Assembly: GCA_963810755.1 (NCBI GenBank)
Contig: CAWEOP010000002.1
Location: 186,001 to 250,000 of the forward strand
Direction of reading: 5' to 3'
Length of the DNA: 64,000 nt
Source of the DNA: FEN-1219 sp963810755
GTDB lineage: Bacteria > Pseudomonadota > Gammaproteobacteria > Steroidobacterales > Rariloculaceae
Part shown: piece after piece, positions 10,128 through 18,929 of the stretch
Layout: each line of letters begins with the position of its first letter
Position numbering within the stretch: position 1 is the stretch's first letter
The notes under the pieces: model-generated
Database searches by the model: none
Seen by the model: the letters and a program-made list of their open reading frames with translations, nothing else
Told to the model about the DNA's origin: nothing
Program-made: the position numbers and the translations under genes

Positions 10128-13100
10128 ATGCGCCTGAGTAAGATCAAGCTCGCGGGCTTCAAGTCGTTCGTCGATTCCACCACCATCAAGTTTCCCAGCA
10201 ACTTGATGGGCATCGTCGGTCCGAACGGTTGCGGCAAGTCCAACATCATCGACGCGATTCGCTGGGTGCTCGGCGAAGGCTCGGCCAAGACCCTGCGCGG
10301 CGACTCCATGGCCGACGTCATCTTCAACGGCTCGGGCAACCGCAAGCCGGTGGGCGTGGCGAGCATCGAGCTCACGTTCGACAACTCGGACGGCACGATC
10401 ACGGGTCCGTACGCGGGATACTCCGAGGTCTCGGTGAGACGCGTGGTCTCCCGGGATGGCACGTCCCAGTACTACTTGAACAATGGCCGCTGCCGGCGGA
10501 AGGACATCACCCACATCCTGCTCGGCACCGGTCTCGGCACCCACGGGTATTCGATCATCGAGCAGGGCATGATTTCCCGGCTCGTCGAGGCGAAGCCTGA
10601 GGAAATGCGCGCGTTCCTCGAGGAGGCCGCCGGCATCTCCAAGTACAAGGAGCGCCGCCGCGAGACCGAGCACCGCATAGGGCACACGCGCGAGAACCTC
10701 GAGCGCTTGGCGGATTTGCGCGGCGAGATCGAGAAGCAGCTCACCCACCTGCAGAAGCAGGCCAAGGACGCGGAGAAGTACAAGGCAACCAAGGCTGAGC
10801 AACGCAAAATCGGCGCCGAGTTGCTCGCGTTGCGGCTGAGCGCGCTGCGCACCGAAGTCGCGGAACAGGAGAGGGTCTTCAAAGAGAAGCAGCTCACCCT
10901 CGAGGCCGCGATCACGGCTCAAGGGTCTGCAGAGACGACGATCGAGAAACTGCGCGTCGAGCTTGCCGACCGCAATGAGCGATTCAACGCCGTCCAGGGC
11001 AGCTACTACCGTATCGGCTCCGACATCGCGCGGCTCGAGCAGTCGGTGCAGCATCGCAAGGATCTGATTCAGCGCCAGCGGGAAGACTTGCAGAGCACCG
11101 ATGCTCAGATCGGCGAGATCCGCTCGCACATCGCGAGCGACGAGGTCGAGCTATCGCAGATCGATCAGCTGCTTAGCGAGCTCGGCCCGGGGCTCGAGCA
11201 GGCGCATGCGCTACAGCGCAGCTCGCAACAGGCGCTCGACGATGCCGAGCGCGCAATGGAGCTGTGGCGTGAGCGCTGGGAGCAGATCGCAGAGGAGCTT
11301 GCTACCGCCGAGCGCTCCACCCAAGTCGAGGACACGCGTATCGAGCAGCTCACGGCCCAAGGCCAGCGGCTCGACAAGGAACGCCAGCGGAACGCGGAGG
11401 AACGGGCCGGCCTGAGCTTTGCGGAACTAGAGGAACGGCTCGCGGTGCTCGTCGCGAACGAGGAACGACTCGTCGCCGCGTGCGACAACGCCGTGCGCGC
11501 GCTAGAAACCGTTTGGCAACAGATTCAGCAGCTGCGCGAGCAGGAGAAGAAGGTCTCCCTGCACCTCGACCAGCTTCGCGAGCAGCTCCAGAACGACCGC
11601 GGGCGACTCGCGTCGCTCGAAGCACTGCAAGAGGCGGCGCTCGGCACGTCGTCCGAGCAGATCAATCGCTGGCTCGAGTCGCAGACGCTCACCGAGAAGC
11701 GCCGGCTGGCACAAGATCTCGTCGTCGAACCCGGGTGGGAAAGGGCGGTCGAAACCGTACTTGGTCCATACCTGCAAGCCGTCACCATTCAGAACATGGA
11801 CAACGTCGCGGTGACGCTACCGGAGCTCACCGAAGGCGGCCTGTCGCTCATCGAAGCTCGCTCCGGTCGTCCCGAGCACGTCGGCGCGGACATGCTGCTC
11901 GCGTACGTCAAAGGTCCGGATGCCGTTGCGCCGATTCTCGGCGGGATCCGCGTTGCGGAATCCCTGAGCGAGGCGATCGCGCTGCGCAGCAGTCTCGGCG
12001 CCGGCGAGTCCGTCGTCACACGCGACGGCTATTGGGTCGGGCGCCACTGGGTGCGCATCGGACGCAGCGACGACCCACAGGTCGGCGTAATTGCGCGCAG
12101 CGAAGAGATCAACCGGCTGCGTGAGGCCGTTACGACCGCGGCTCGACGCGCGGACGAAGTCGCGAAGGCGCTCATCGACACACGCGCGCAGTTGGAACGG
12201 CTCGAGGAAGCCCGTGCACATGCGCAGGCGGAGACCACGCGCCGGCAACAGCTCCACGCAGACACGAAGACCGAGCTCGGCACTTGCCGCGGCGAGCTCG
12301 ACCAAGTGCGCAACCGATTGGCGACACTCGATCGCGCGATTGCCGATCTCGACGGCGAGCAGCAAGCACTTGTGACGGCACTCGACGAGAGCCGCGCGCG
12401 CCGCGAAACGGCCGGCGCGCAGTACCGTGAGGTTGCAACGGCGCGCGAGGACTTCGAGAGACAGCGGCGCGAGCAACAGGATCGCCTAACCGACGCCCGC
12501 GCAAAGGCGGAAGAACATCGCGAAGCTACACAGGCGATCGCCATCAAGGTGGAATCGCGGCGCAGCTCGAAAGAGTCGGCGAGCGCAGCGCTCACGCGCG
12601 TGCAAGGGCAACTGGGGCATCTCACGAAACGCCAGCAAGAGCTCCAAGCGGAGATCGATACGGCAGGAGAGCCGCTCGCTGTCGAGGAGCAGGCCCTGAT
12701 CGGCAAGCTCGACGACCGCTTGGTCGTTGAAGCCGATCTCGGCAACGCGCGCAAAGCGACCGACGAAATCGACGCGCAGCTGCGCGAAGTCGAGCAGCAA
12801 CGCAGCGCGCAGCAGCAAATCGTGAATGAGCTGCGCGAAGCAGCCGACAACGTGCGGCTGGCAGTGCGCGAAGCGCAAGTGCGTGCCGAGACCGTAGGCG
12901 AGCAGTTTGCCGAGACGGGTTTCGAGCTAGAGAAGGTGATCGCGGAGCTGCCAGCTGAGGCGACCGCCGCAGCATGGCACGACACTTTCGAACAGCTCGA
13001 GCGCCGGATTCAGCGCCTCGGTGCGATCAACCTCGCAGCGATCGACGAATTCAAAGAGCAATCCGAGCGCAAAACGTATCTCGATGCCCAGTTCGCCGAC

Positions 13101-13631
13101 CTCACCGAAGCTCTCGAGACCCTCGAGAACGCGATTCGCAAGATCGACCGCGAAACGCGCACCCGATTCAACGAGACATTCGAAAAGGCGAATCAGGGCC
13201 TCGGTCGACTGTTTCCCCGTCTGTTCGGCGGCGGCCACGCGTATCTCGAGCTTGACGGGGACGACGTCCTTGCGTCGGGAGTTACAGTGATGGCTCGCCC
13301 GCCGGGCAAGAAGAACAGCACGATTCATCTCCTTTCGGGTGGTGAGAAGGCGTTAACCGCCGTCGCGCTGGTCTTTTCGATCTTCGAGCTGAACCCGGCA
13401 CCGTTCTGCCTACTAGACGAGGTGGACGCCCCGCTCGATGATGCCAACGTCGGCCGCTTCTCGGATATCGTGAAAGAGATGGCGGAGCAGGTGCAGTTCG
13501 TCATCATCACTCATAACAAGACGACCATGGAGGCGATGCATCAGCTCACGGGAGTGACGATGCATGAGCCGGGTGTATCGCGAATGGTGGCGGTGGACAT
13601 CGACGAGGCGGTAAGACTCGCCGCAATGTAG
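10128..13631 (+). CDS. smc: Chromosome segregation protein SMC
   Basis: SMC is the ATPase of the bacterial condensin and works with ScpA and ScpB, whose genes lie at 21.5-23.3 kb. The ATG at 10128 begins RLSKIKLAGFKSFVDSTTI; the open frame extends further upstream without conserved sequence. Order: Walker A GPNGCGKSN (about residue 32), a long coiled coil, a hinge around residues 510-640, the returning coil, the signature LSGGEKALTA and Walker B FCLLDEVDAPLDDAN. Length 1,167 is normal. It is followed by zipA after 11 bases. SMC-ScpAB rather than MukBEF is usual in non-enteric gammaproteobacteria. Confidence 0.96.
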   Translation: MRLSKIKLAGFKSFVDSTTIKFPSNLMGIVGPNGCGKSNIIDAIRWVLGEGSAKTLRGDSMADVIFNGSGNRKPVGVASIELTFDNSDGTITGPYAGYSEVSVRRVVSRDGTSQYYLNNGRCRRKDITHILLGTGLGTHGYSIIEQGMISRLVEAKPEEMRAFLEEAAGISKYKERRRETEHRIGHTRENLERLADLRGEIEKQLTHLQKQAKDAEKYKATKAEQRKIGAELLALRLSALRTEVAEQERVFKEKQLTLEAAITAQGSAETTIEKLRVELADRNERFNAVQGSYYRIGSDIARLEQSVQHRKDLIQRQREDLQSTDAQIGEIRSHIASDEVELSQIDQLLSELGPGLEQAHALQRSSQQALDDAERAMELWRERWEQIAEELATAERSTQVEDTRIEQLTAQGQRLDKERQRNAEERAGLSFAELEERLAVLVANEERLVAACDNAVRALETVWQQIQQLREQEKKVSLHLDQLREQLQNDRGRLASLEALQEAALGTSSEQINRWLESQTLTEKRRLAQDLVVEPGWERAVETVLGPYLQAVTIQNMDNVAVTLPELTEGGLSLIEARSGRPEHVGADMLLAYVKGPDAVAPILGGIRVAESLSEAIALRSSLGAGESVVTRDGYWVGRHWVRIGRSDDPQVGVIARSEEINRLREAVTTAARRADEVAKALIDTRAQLERLEEARAHAQAETTRRQQLHADTKTELGTCRGELDQVRNRLATLDRAIADLDGEQQALVTALDESRARRETAGAQYREVATAREDFERQRREQQDRLTDARAKAEEHREATQAIAIKVESRRSSKESASAALTRVQGQLGHLTKRQQELQAEIDTAGEPLAVEEQALIGKLDDRLVVEADLGNARKATDEIDAQLREVEQQRSAQQQIVNELREAADNVRLAVREAQVRAETVGEQFAETGFELEKVIAELPAEATAAAWHDTFEQLERRIQRLGAINLAAIDEFKEQSERKTYLDAQFADLTEALETLENAIRKIDRETRTRFNETFEKANQGLGRLFPRLFGGGHAYLELDGDDVLASGVTVMARPPGKKNSTIHLLSGGEKALTAVALVFSIFELNPAPFCLLDEVDAPLDDANVGRFSDIVKEMAEQVQFVIITHNKTTMEAMHQLTGVTMHEPGVSRMVAVDIDEAVRLAAM

Positions 13632-13642
13632 TCTGTAACGCG

Positions 13643-14281
13643 ATGTGGGACTTGCGCTGGGTACTTTTGGGGCTGGGTGCCCTGCTGGTAGTCGGAGTCT
13701 TTCTCTGGAGCAAGGGCGTATTCAGCCGCCGTTTGCTTCCGCAATTGCCGCGCCGCCTGAGAACCGAGCCTCGCATCGGCGACGCTCCTGCCGCGAGCCC
13801 GGACGCCGTCGCGCATGCCGAACCGCTCACGGTCGAAGCGCCCGTCCGAAGAGCCCCCAAGAGCAGCCCCGACCGCATCATCACGCTGCGGCTCATTCCT
13901 CGCGGCGAGGAGCTCAGCGCAGAACGCGCCGTAGCGGCCCTCGGCGAAGCAGGGCTGAAGCACGGCCGTTACGGAATTTTTCACCGTGACGGTACCGACG
14001 GCGAGCCCGCGTTCAGCGTCGCAAGCCTCACGGAACCCGGCACTTTCGATCTCGCCAACCTCGGCAACGGCACGATCGCGGGCCTGAGCTTCTTCCTCGT
14101 ATTGCCCGGTGTCGGAGATCCCGTCACGCGCTTCGATGCGATGGTCGAAACAGCGCGCGCCCTCACAGTCGAGCTCGAAGCTGATCTGCACGACGAGGGC
14201 GGCAGCTCCTGGAGCGTCCAGCGGGAGAGGTACCTCCGCGAAGAGATCATCGAGTACCGCCATCAGTTGGAACGCCGCTGA
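13643..14281 (+). CDS. zipA: Cell division protein ZipA
   Basis: ZipA tethers FtsZ to the inner membrane. The 212-residue protein has the N-out topology of the family: a membrane helix at residues 5-22 (RWVLLGLGALLVVGVFLW), a basic/proline-containing linker, and a C-terminal FtsZ-binding domain from about residue 78 (RIITLRLIPRGEELSAERAV, then YGIFHRDGTDGEPAFSVASL, GLSFFLVLPG and FDAMVETARAL). It is shorter than the Escherichia coli protein because the linker is short. smc-zipA-ligA is a conserved neighbourhood; here ligA is only a remnant. Confidence 0.93.
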   Translation: MWDLRWVLLGLGALLVVGVFLWSKGVFSRRLLPQLPRRLRTEPRIGDAPAASPDAVAHAEPLTVEAPVRRAPKSSPDRIITLRLIPRGEELSAERAVAALGEAGLKHGRYGIFHRDGTDGEPAFSVASLTEPGTFDLANLGNGTIAGLSFFLVLPGVGDPVTRFDAMVETARALTVELEADLHDEGGSSWSVQRERYLREEIIEYRHQLERR

Positions 14282-14286
14282 GCGGA

Positions 14287-14880
14287 ACGCGTGGCGCGCT
14301 CGAAGAGCACAACTACGCGTACACGATGCTCGATGATCCCAAGGTCCCAAAGCTCGATCATCGAATGGCTCAGGAAGATCAGGCTGCGTACATGTCCCGA
14401 AGCAGAATTGGTAGCAGGAATTCCAGGCGGTTTGGCCTATTACTCGCGTATCGGCGTGAAACGGCCGGAATTACCGTATGAGTTCGACGCTGTCGTATTC
14501 AAGGTGAACGACCTCGGCTGGCAGGAGAAAGCTCGGTGAAACGAAGGCGCTCACAGTGACGAGCTGTTTCGAGTCACTCGACGATCTAATGAACTCAGGC
14601 GAGGAACGGCTGAAAGAGGGAGAAGACGTTGGCCCGATCGTCGCTTCAAGCGTGCGAGCGTTTTTTTTCAGAAGTCACACAATCGAGAGGTAATTCAGGC
14701 GTTGCTCTCAAAACGGGCCTCCATTGAACAGACATCGCTCGAAAACCTGAGCGCTTGCCACTGAAGCGTCAGGCGTTTGTGATCACTGGGATACTGTCCC
14801 GCATGCCACGCGATGTAGTGAGAGAGCGCTTGACAGGCTTGGAAGCACACGTTGCTGGCAGCGTTTCAAACTTGCGCGAC
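14287..14880 (+). pseudogene. ligA: Decayed NAD-dependent DNA ligase (ligA remnant)
   Basis: Five short stretches resemble LigA in correct order but in different frames. (1) About 14293-14365: ALEEHNYAYTMLDDPKVP, the N-terminal Ia domain. (2) About 14391-14538: CPEAELVAGIPGGLAYYSRI and ELPYEFDAVVFKVNDLGWQE, the end of the adenylation domain. (3) 14562-14668: FESLDDLMNSGEERLKE and VGPIVASSVRAFF, the helix-hairpin-helix region. (4) 14669-14764, after a T8 run that shifts frame: SHNREVIQALL. (5) 14755-14876: LKRQAFVITGILSRMPRDVV, the BRCT start. The catalytic KxDG segment, the OB fold and the zinc finger are missing, leaving about 600 of the roughly 2,000 bases expected. The site directly after zipA is the normal ligA position. 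Confidence 0.85.
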
Positions 14881-14893
14881 CACGAGCGATCTG

Positions 14894-15703
14894 ATGACTA
14901 AAGCTACAACCCGGACGCGCCTACTCCGCGCGTGCTTCTCGTTCCTCGTGCCAGTCGCGCGATTCCTCTTACGAAACGGAATTAGCTTTAGCGAGTTCTC
15001 TGAAATCAGTCGTGTCGCATTCGTGGAAGTTGCGGGAGTTGACTATGGAATTCGAGGGCGGCCGACCAACATTTCGCGTGTATCTGCAATGACAGGGATT
15101 GGCAGAAAAGAGGTCAGAAGACTTCGACAGTTGAAGGAAAAGTTTCAGGACGACCCCCGCGTTGAACTAAGCCCCCTGAGCGATGTTTTGCAGCGCTGGT
15201 TTACAGATCCGAGGTACCTCAGCGCCGCGGGCAAGCCGAAAGTGCTGCGCTACAGCAGCGGACGAGCGTCGTTCGTGAGACTAGTCAGAGAATCCGTGGG
15301 GGATCTGCCTGCCGGCGCGATCAAGGTTGAGCTGATTCGGTGTGGCGCAGTGTCTGAAGACAGTACACGACAACTAACGGCTCGGCGTCGTTACGTAGTG
15401 CCAGAAGGGTTGGACGAGAGACTGATCACGTCGATGGTCTTCGGCCTTCGCGGTTTGGCGACTACCATCGCGTACAACAGTAGCGAATTGGCCCAGTCGC
15501 CGGACGATCCAGGTCGAATCGAACGTTTCATAGAAAGTGACCCGCTAACGGAGATCGGAATAACGGCCTTCAGGCGCCAGCTTCGGAAGGAAATTACGCT
15601 GTTCGCCGACGGCGTAGATAACCTGCTCTCGCAGGGACAACGCAGTACTCGACCGTCCGGCAGACGCATCGGCGTCGGCGTCTACTACTACGAAGACGAT
15701 TGA
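14894..15703 (+). CDS. DUF6502-family protein, first copy
   Basis: This uncharacterised family has no assigned function. The 269-residue protein starts at the ATG at 14894 (the frame is open 14 codons earlier, inside the ligA remnant). Residues 8-90 are mostly helical, with SFLVPVARFLLRNGISFSEF followed by RPTNISRVSAMTGIGRKEVR, which looks like a winged helix-turn-helix and suggests DNA binding. The middle (VLQRWFTDPRYLSAAGKP) and the C-terminal GVGVYYYED end resemble the second copy at 15939. It uses more A/T-ending codons than the flanking core genes. The family name is from recognition, not a search. A role as regulator of the downstream repeat protein is inference. Confidence 0.75.
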   Translation: MTKATTRTRLLRACFSFLVPVARFLLRNGISFSEFSEISRVAFVEVAGVDYGIRGRPTNISRVSAMTGIGRKEVRRLRQLKEKFQDDPRVELSPLSDVLQRWFTDPRYLSAAGKPKVLRYSSGRASFVRLVRESVGDLPAGAIKVELIRCGAVSEDSTRQLTARRRYVVPEGLDERLITSMVFGLRGLATTIAYNSSELAQSPDDPGRIERFIESDPLTEIGITAFRRQLRKEITLFADGVDNLLSQGQRSTRPSGRRIGVGVYYYEDD

Positions 15704-15788
15704 TAGATGTGCTAATTGCGCAAATTCGACGCGCATCATTCCTCGCACGAATCATTCCACCATATCCGCCAATGCATGGTCTTTTTGA

Positions 15789-15805
15789 GGGTTAATCTCT
15801 AACCC
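15789..15805 (+). terminator. Weak hairpin after the first DUF6502-like gene
   Basis: GGGTTA and TAACCC form a 6-bp stem around ATCTC, followed after CTGA-type bases by TTTTT. It could terminate the first gene and separate it from the second. The stem is short, so the call is weak. The rest of the 235-base gap (15704-15938) shows a TTGACG and a TATTAT, but not at promoter spacing. Confidence 0.25.
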
Positions 15806-15938
15806 ACTGATTTTTCTGGTTTCGGCTTCCCACATCCGCGGGTCCACTGCCCTCGGCGCCCCCTGCTTGCTTGTCATAAGCTTGATTTGACGGGGTTTTT
15901 GGGAATATCGTCCGCTTTATCGGTATTATGTCCGGCGC

Positions 15939-16841
15939 ATGCGGCCAGAGGACTTACGGGATCAACTAGGGAGAGCGTATCGCCGGCTGTTGCTTCCGTT
16001 AGTGCGAATCCTGATCCGAAACGGGGTTACGGCCCCTGAGGCAGGCGAGTTGTTGAGGCAGGTGTATGTCGATGCGGCGGGGAATGAGGAGTTTCAGCTA
16101 CCTGGAAGACGACTGTCGGATACGCGGGTTGCGATTCTGACTGGTCTATCAAGAAAGGAAGTTCATCGCCTTCGAGATTCAACTGACAAGAATCGACTAA
16201 CAACAAATTTAAGTCGCGTTGGTCGCGTCATTTCTGGATGGAATCAGGACCCCGAATTCACAGGCCCATATGGGTTACCCCTACCGATCCCTTTCGAGGA
16301 TGACCCTAGCGTTGACGCACCTAGCTTCACGGAGTTGGTGCGACGGTATAGCGGCGACATGGCACCGCGGGCGATGTTGGATGAGTTGCTGCGGACTGGA
16401 TTAGCAGAGATCGATGGTGACGGTCGAATTAGGAACACCGGAAGAACGTATATACCAAATCAACTTGACCCGGCAGCGATAGAGAGATTGGGAAGAGTTC
16501 TTGGGCGACTGGCCAATACAGTCGACTACAACAACCGAGCAACGGCTGGCCGCCCGAATAGATTCGAAAGGCAAGTGGTCACGGACATCGGATTAACGGA
16601 AGAACAATACGAACACTTTTCTGTTTACCTCCGTAAGAAGTGCCAGCAGCTCTTGGAGACGCTTGACGATTGGCTGGCAATGCAAGAAGGCCGAATCGGA
16701 CCTGCGAAGAAGCCGGACCGGCTACCAAGAAAAAGAGTGATCGCTGGTGTCGGTGTTTTCGAATTCTTAGATGAAAAACTGCCATTCAACAATGACCCAC
16801 CTGCGCCAACAAAGCGCATCGATGACGAGGATGACGAATGA
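15939..16841 (+). CDS. DUF6502-family protein, second copy
   Basis: A 300-residue paralogue of the upstream gene. Shared features are the helical start (YRRLLLPLVRILIRNGVTAP), the helix-turn-helix-like RVAILTGLSRKEVHRLRDST, the VISGWNQDPEFTGPYGLPLP segment, and a C-terminal GVGVFEFLDE. It ends in an acidic tail (IDDEDDE). Its TGA overlaps the next ATG (ATGA), so the repeat protein is probably translated by coupling. The region is visibly lower in GC than the core genes around it. Function unknown; DNA binding is an inference from the helix-turn-helix-like segment. Confidence 0.75.
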   Translation: MRPEDLRDQLGRAYRRLLLPLVRILIRNGVTAPEAGELLRQVYVDAAGNEEFQLPGRRLSDTRVAILTGLSRKEVHRLRDSTDKNRLTTNLSRVGRVISGWNQDPEFTGPYGLPLPIPFEDDPSVDAPSFTELVRRYSGDMAPRAMLDELLRTGLAEIDGDGRIRNTGRTYIPNQLDPAAIERLGRVLGRLANTVDYNNRATAGRPNRFERQVVTDIGLTEEQYEHFSVYLRKKCQQLLETLDDWLAMQEGRIGPAKKPDRLPRKRVIAGVGVFEFLDEKLPFNNDPPAPTKRIDDEDDE

Positions 16842-18001
16842 CATTCGGACGTGAGGGGATGAACTTGCTGATTCCTAGACGTTTGGGCGTTTCAGTGTTC
16901 ACGGCGCTTTTCCTGGTCGGAGGTGTGCGCGCCGCCGAAGAGATGAGCGCCGTTCTATCGATCGACGGCAGTGGTCGGCACAGCATCGACGGCAGTGGTC
17001 GGCACAGCATCGACGGCAGTGGTCGGCACAGCATCGACGGCAGTGGTCGGCACAGCATCGACGGCAGTGGTCGGCACAGCATCGACGGCAGTGGTCGGCA
17101 CAGCATCGACGGCAGTGGTCGGCACAGCATCGACGGCAGTGGTCGGCACAGCATCGACGGCAGTGGTCGGCACAGCATCGACGGCAGTGGTCGGCACAGC
17201 ATCGACGGCAGTGGTCGGCACAGCATCGACGGCAGTGGTCGGCACAGCATCGACGGCAGTGGTCGGCACAGCATCGACGGCAGTGGTCGGCACAGCATCG
17301 ACGGCAGTGGTCGGCACAGCATCGACGGCAGTGGCCGGCACAGCATCGACGGCAGTGGCCGGCACAGCATCGCTATCAGCAGTTTGTCCAGCATTGATGG
17401 CAGTGGTCGCCATAGCATCGACGGCAGCGGCCGGCACAGCATCGATGGCAGTGGTCGGCACAGCATCGACGGCAGCGGCCGCCACAGCATCGACGGCAGT
17501 GGCCGGCACAGCATCGACGGCAGTGGTCGGCACAGCATCGACGGCAGCGGTCGGCACAGCATCGACGGCAGTGGCCGGCACAGTGTTGATGGCGATGCCA
17601 GCCCCGACGTCGTGCTCTTTGGCAGCCTAAACGGCGTTGGCCCCGGCGTGATCAACGTATTGGGGCAGGAATTTGACGTTTCTGAACTTGGCCTGGATGA
17701 ACAGTCATTAGTGATGCAAGTTGGCCGACTCGTTTATGTTGAGGCAGCGGCAACTGATAAGACACCAAAAGCAACCGTAGTAAAGACGTTCCTCGATTTC
17801 GCTGTTCCGGGCGCAACCACCGTGTTCGTTCAAGGGCCGGTAACCTCTGTCGACAATTCGACGGGCCGCGTCTCCGTCGGAAATCTTCAGATCGACGTGA
17901 ATAGCGTTGGTGGAATCTCCGCCGAGGTTGGCGCGCTGATTACTGTTACTGGAACGCAGCCAGTTCCGCAGGGGTTAATCTTGGGAGCCGCGCGGCTGTA
18001 A
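16838..18001 (+). CDS. Secreted IDGSGRHS-repeat protein with a C-terminal DUF5666-like domain
   Basis: A 387-residue protein with a likely signal peptide: the second Met (16859) gives NLLIPRRLGVSVFTALFLVG then GVRAAEE. Residues 42-249 are 25 near-perfect 8-residue repeats (IDGSGRHS) plus one degenerate unit (IAISSLSS, after unit 17) and a final VDGD. The remaining 140 residues contain two similar segments, VLFGSLNGVGPGVINVLGQE and VFVQGPVTSVDNSTGRVSVG, with the short-strand pattern of DUF5666-like OB folds. The start overlaps the preceding stop by 4 bases. Each repeat carries one Asp, Arg and His, so metal or surface binding is conceivable but unproven. I know no function for this type. Confidence 0.8.
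   Translation: MTFGREGMNLLIPRRLGVSVFTALFLVGGVRAAEEMSAVLSIDGSGRHSIDGSGRHSIDGSGRHSIDGSGRHSIDGSGRHSIDGSGRHSIDGSGRHSIDGSGRHSIDGSGRHSIDGSGRHSIDGSGRHSIDGSGRHSIDGSGRHSIDGSGRHSIDGSGRHSIDGSGRHSIDGSGRHSIAISSLSSIDGSGRHSIDGSGRHSIDGSGRHSIDGSGRHSIDGSGRHSIDGSGRHSIDGSGRHSIDGSGRHSVDGDASPDVVLFGSLNGVGPGVINVLGQEFDVSELGLDEQSLVMQVGRLVYVEAAATDKTPKATVVKTFLDFAVPGATTVFVQGPVTSVDNSTGRVSVGNLQIDVNSVGGISAEVGALITVTGTQPVPQGLILGAARL
16961..17584 (+). repeat. 24-bp in-frame tandem repeat array, 26 units
   Basis: Unit ATCGACGGCAGTGGTCGG plus CACAGC is repeated 17 times (16961-17368), interrupted by one diverged unit (17369-17392), then 8 more units (17393-17584). Differences between units are almost all synonymous third-position changes (GGT/GGC, AGT/AGC), and the first 15 or so units are identical. 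It lies wholly within a coding sequence and all indels are multiples of 24, so copy number can change without loss of frame. Confidence 0.97.
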
Positions 18002-18084
18002 CGAGACGAGCCAGTTCAGCTGGTTCTAAGCGACAACTGCGCAGGACGTTCAGCCTTCGTGCAACCCCAACAGCGTTGCATGTC

Positions 18085-18912
18085 TTACTGCGTTTCCACC
18101 ACCGTCGCGGCCTCAACCAGCGTCCGCACGTGGTCCTGAAGTTTCTTCTGCTGAACAGCGCTTGTTAGCTCTTGCCGCACTGAGTCGAGTGTCGGCGGTT
18201 CCTGGGATCGCGTGTCTTCGAGCAGCAGCACGTGATAGCCGTATTCCGTCTTCACGGGCTCGGTTGAGTGCGCGCCAACTTTCATCCCGCTAACGGCTTG
18301 AAAGACCGGCTCGTTCATCGAATCCGCCGTAAACCACCCGAGGTCGCCGCCATTGGGACCGGTAGGTCCGGCAGCGCGTTCGTTGGCGAGATCTAGAAAG
18401 TTCTTCCCTTGCTGCAGCTGTTGGATGACCGAGTCGGCTTCTTCCTTTGTCTCTAGGAGGATGTGCCGCGCCTTGAACTCTTGGCCCGCGAGGCGGGGCA
18501 GGTTCTCGTCGAAGACGTCTTTGAGCTCGCTCTCCGTGACCGGGTTCTGTTCTAGGTAGCGCGTCGCCATCGCGCGCGCCGTTAATTGGAGTCGGGCGAG
18601 CTCGAGCTGCGCGGCGATCGTGCGTTCCTCGAGTAAGCCCGTCTTCTGCGCCTCGTCGGCCATGAGCATGACGCCGACGAGATCATTGATTACGGCTTTG
18701 CGCTCTTCCGACGTCAGGTCGTCGGCATTCTTACGCATCGCGGCAGGGGTATAAGTGCGAAAAAGGGATTCCGGAATCCGCTTGCCGTTCACCGTGGCCA
18801 CTTCACCGGGGCCGAGCGCCGCGTCGCTGGCGTTCGGAGCAGAGCTTTGAGTGCAAGCAGCAGCCAACGCGGCAAGCGATACCGTGATCACACTTCCAAC
18901 CAATCTCGTCAT
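18085..18912 (-). CDS. Parvulin-type peptidylprolyl isomerase lipoprotein
   Basis: A periplasmic folding helper of the PpiC/SurA type. The ATG at 18912 gives a lipoprotein signal (MTRLVGSVITVSLAALAAAC, lipobox LAAAC). A helical SurA-like N-terminal chaperone part follows (VATVNGKRIPESLF, DLVGVMLMADEAQKTGLLEE), then a rotamase domain from about residue 145: FKARHILLETKEEADSVI, GPTGPNGGDLGWFTADSM, PVKTEYGYHVLLLED. The 275-residue length is usual. It follows bolA by 17 bases in the yciB-yciI-bolA operon. The open frame extends 13 codons upstream without a better start. Confidence 0.9.
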   Translation of the reverse strand: MTRLVGSVITVSLAALAAACTQSSAPNASDAALGPGEVATVNGKRIPESLFRTYTPAAMRKNADDLTSEERKAVINDLVGVMLMADEAQKTGLLEERTIAAQLELARLQLTARAMATRYLEQNPVTESELKDVFDENLPRLAGQEFKARHILLETKEEADSVIQQLQQGKNFLDLANERAAGPTGPNGGDLGWFTADSMNEPVFQAVSGMKVGAHSTEPVKTEYGYHVLLLEDTRSQEPPTLDSVRQELTSAVQQKKLQDHVRTLVEAATVVETQ

Positions 18913-18929
18913 CAGGAATCTCCACGCCG

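Noticed and set aside
16961..17584. CRISPR array
   Set aside because: Units are directly adjacent with no spacers and encode a regular peptide.
16786..17655. Long open frames on both strands across the repeat array (minus strand 16786-17655 and 16955-17581, plus strand 16971-17630)
   Set aside because: They are a by-product of the 24-bp repeat, which has no stop in several frames. Only the + frame from 16838 has a signal peptide, a coupled start and a non-repeat domain.
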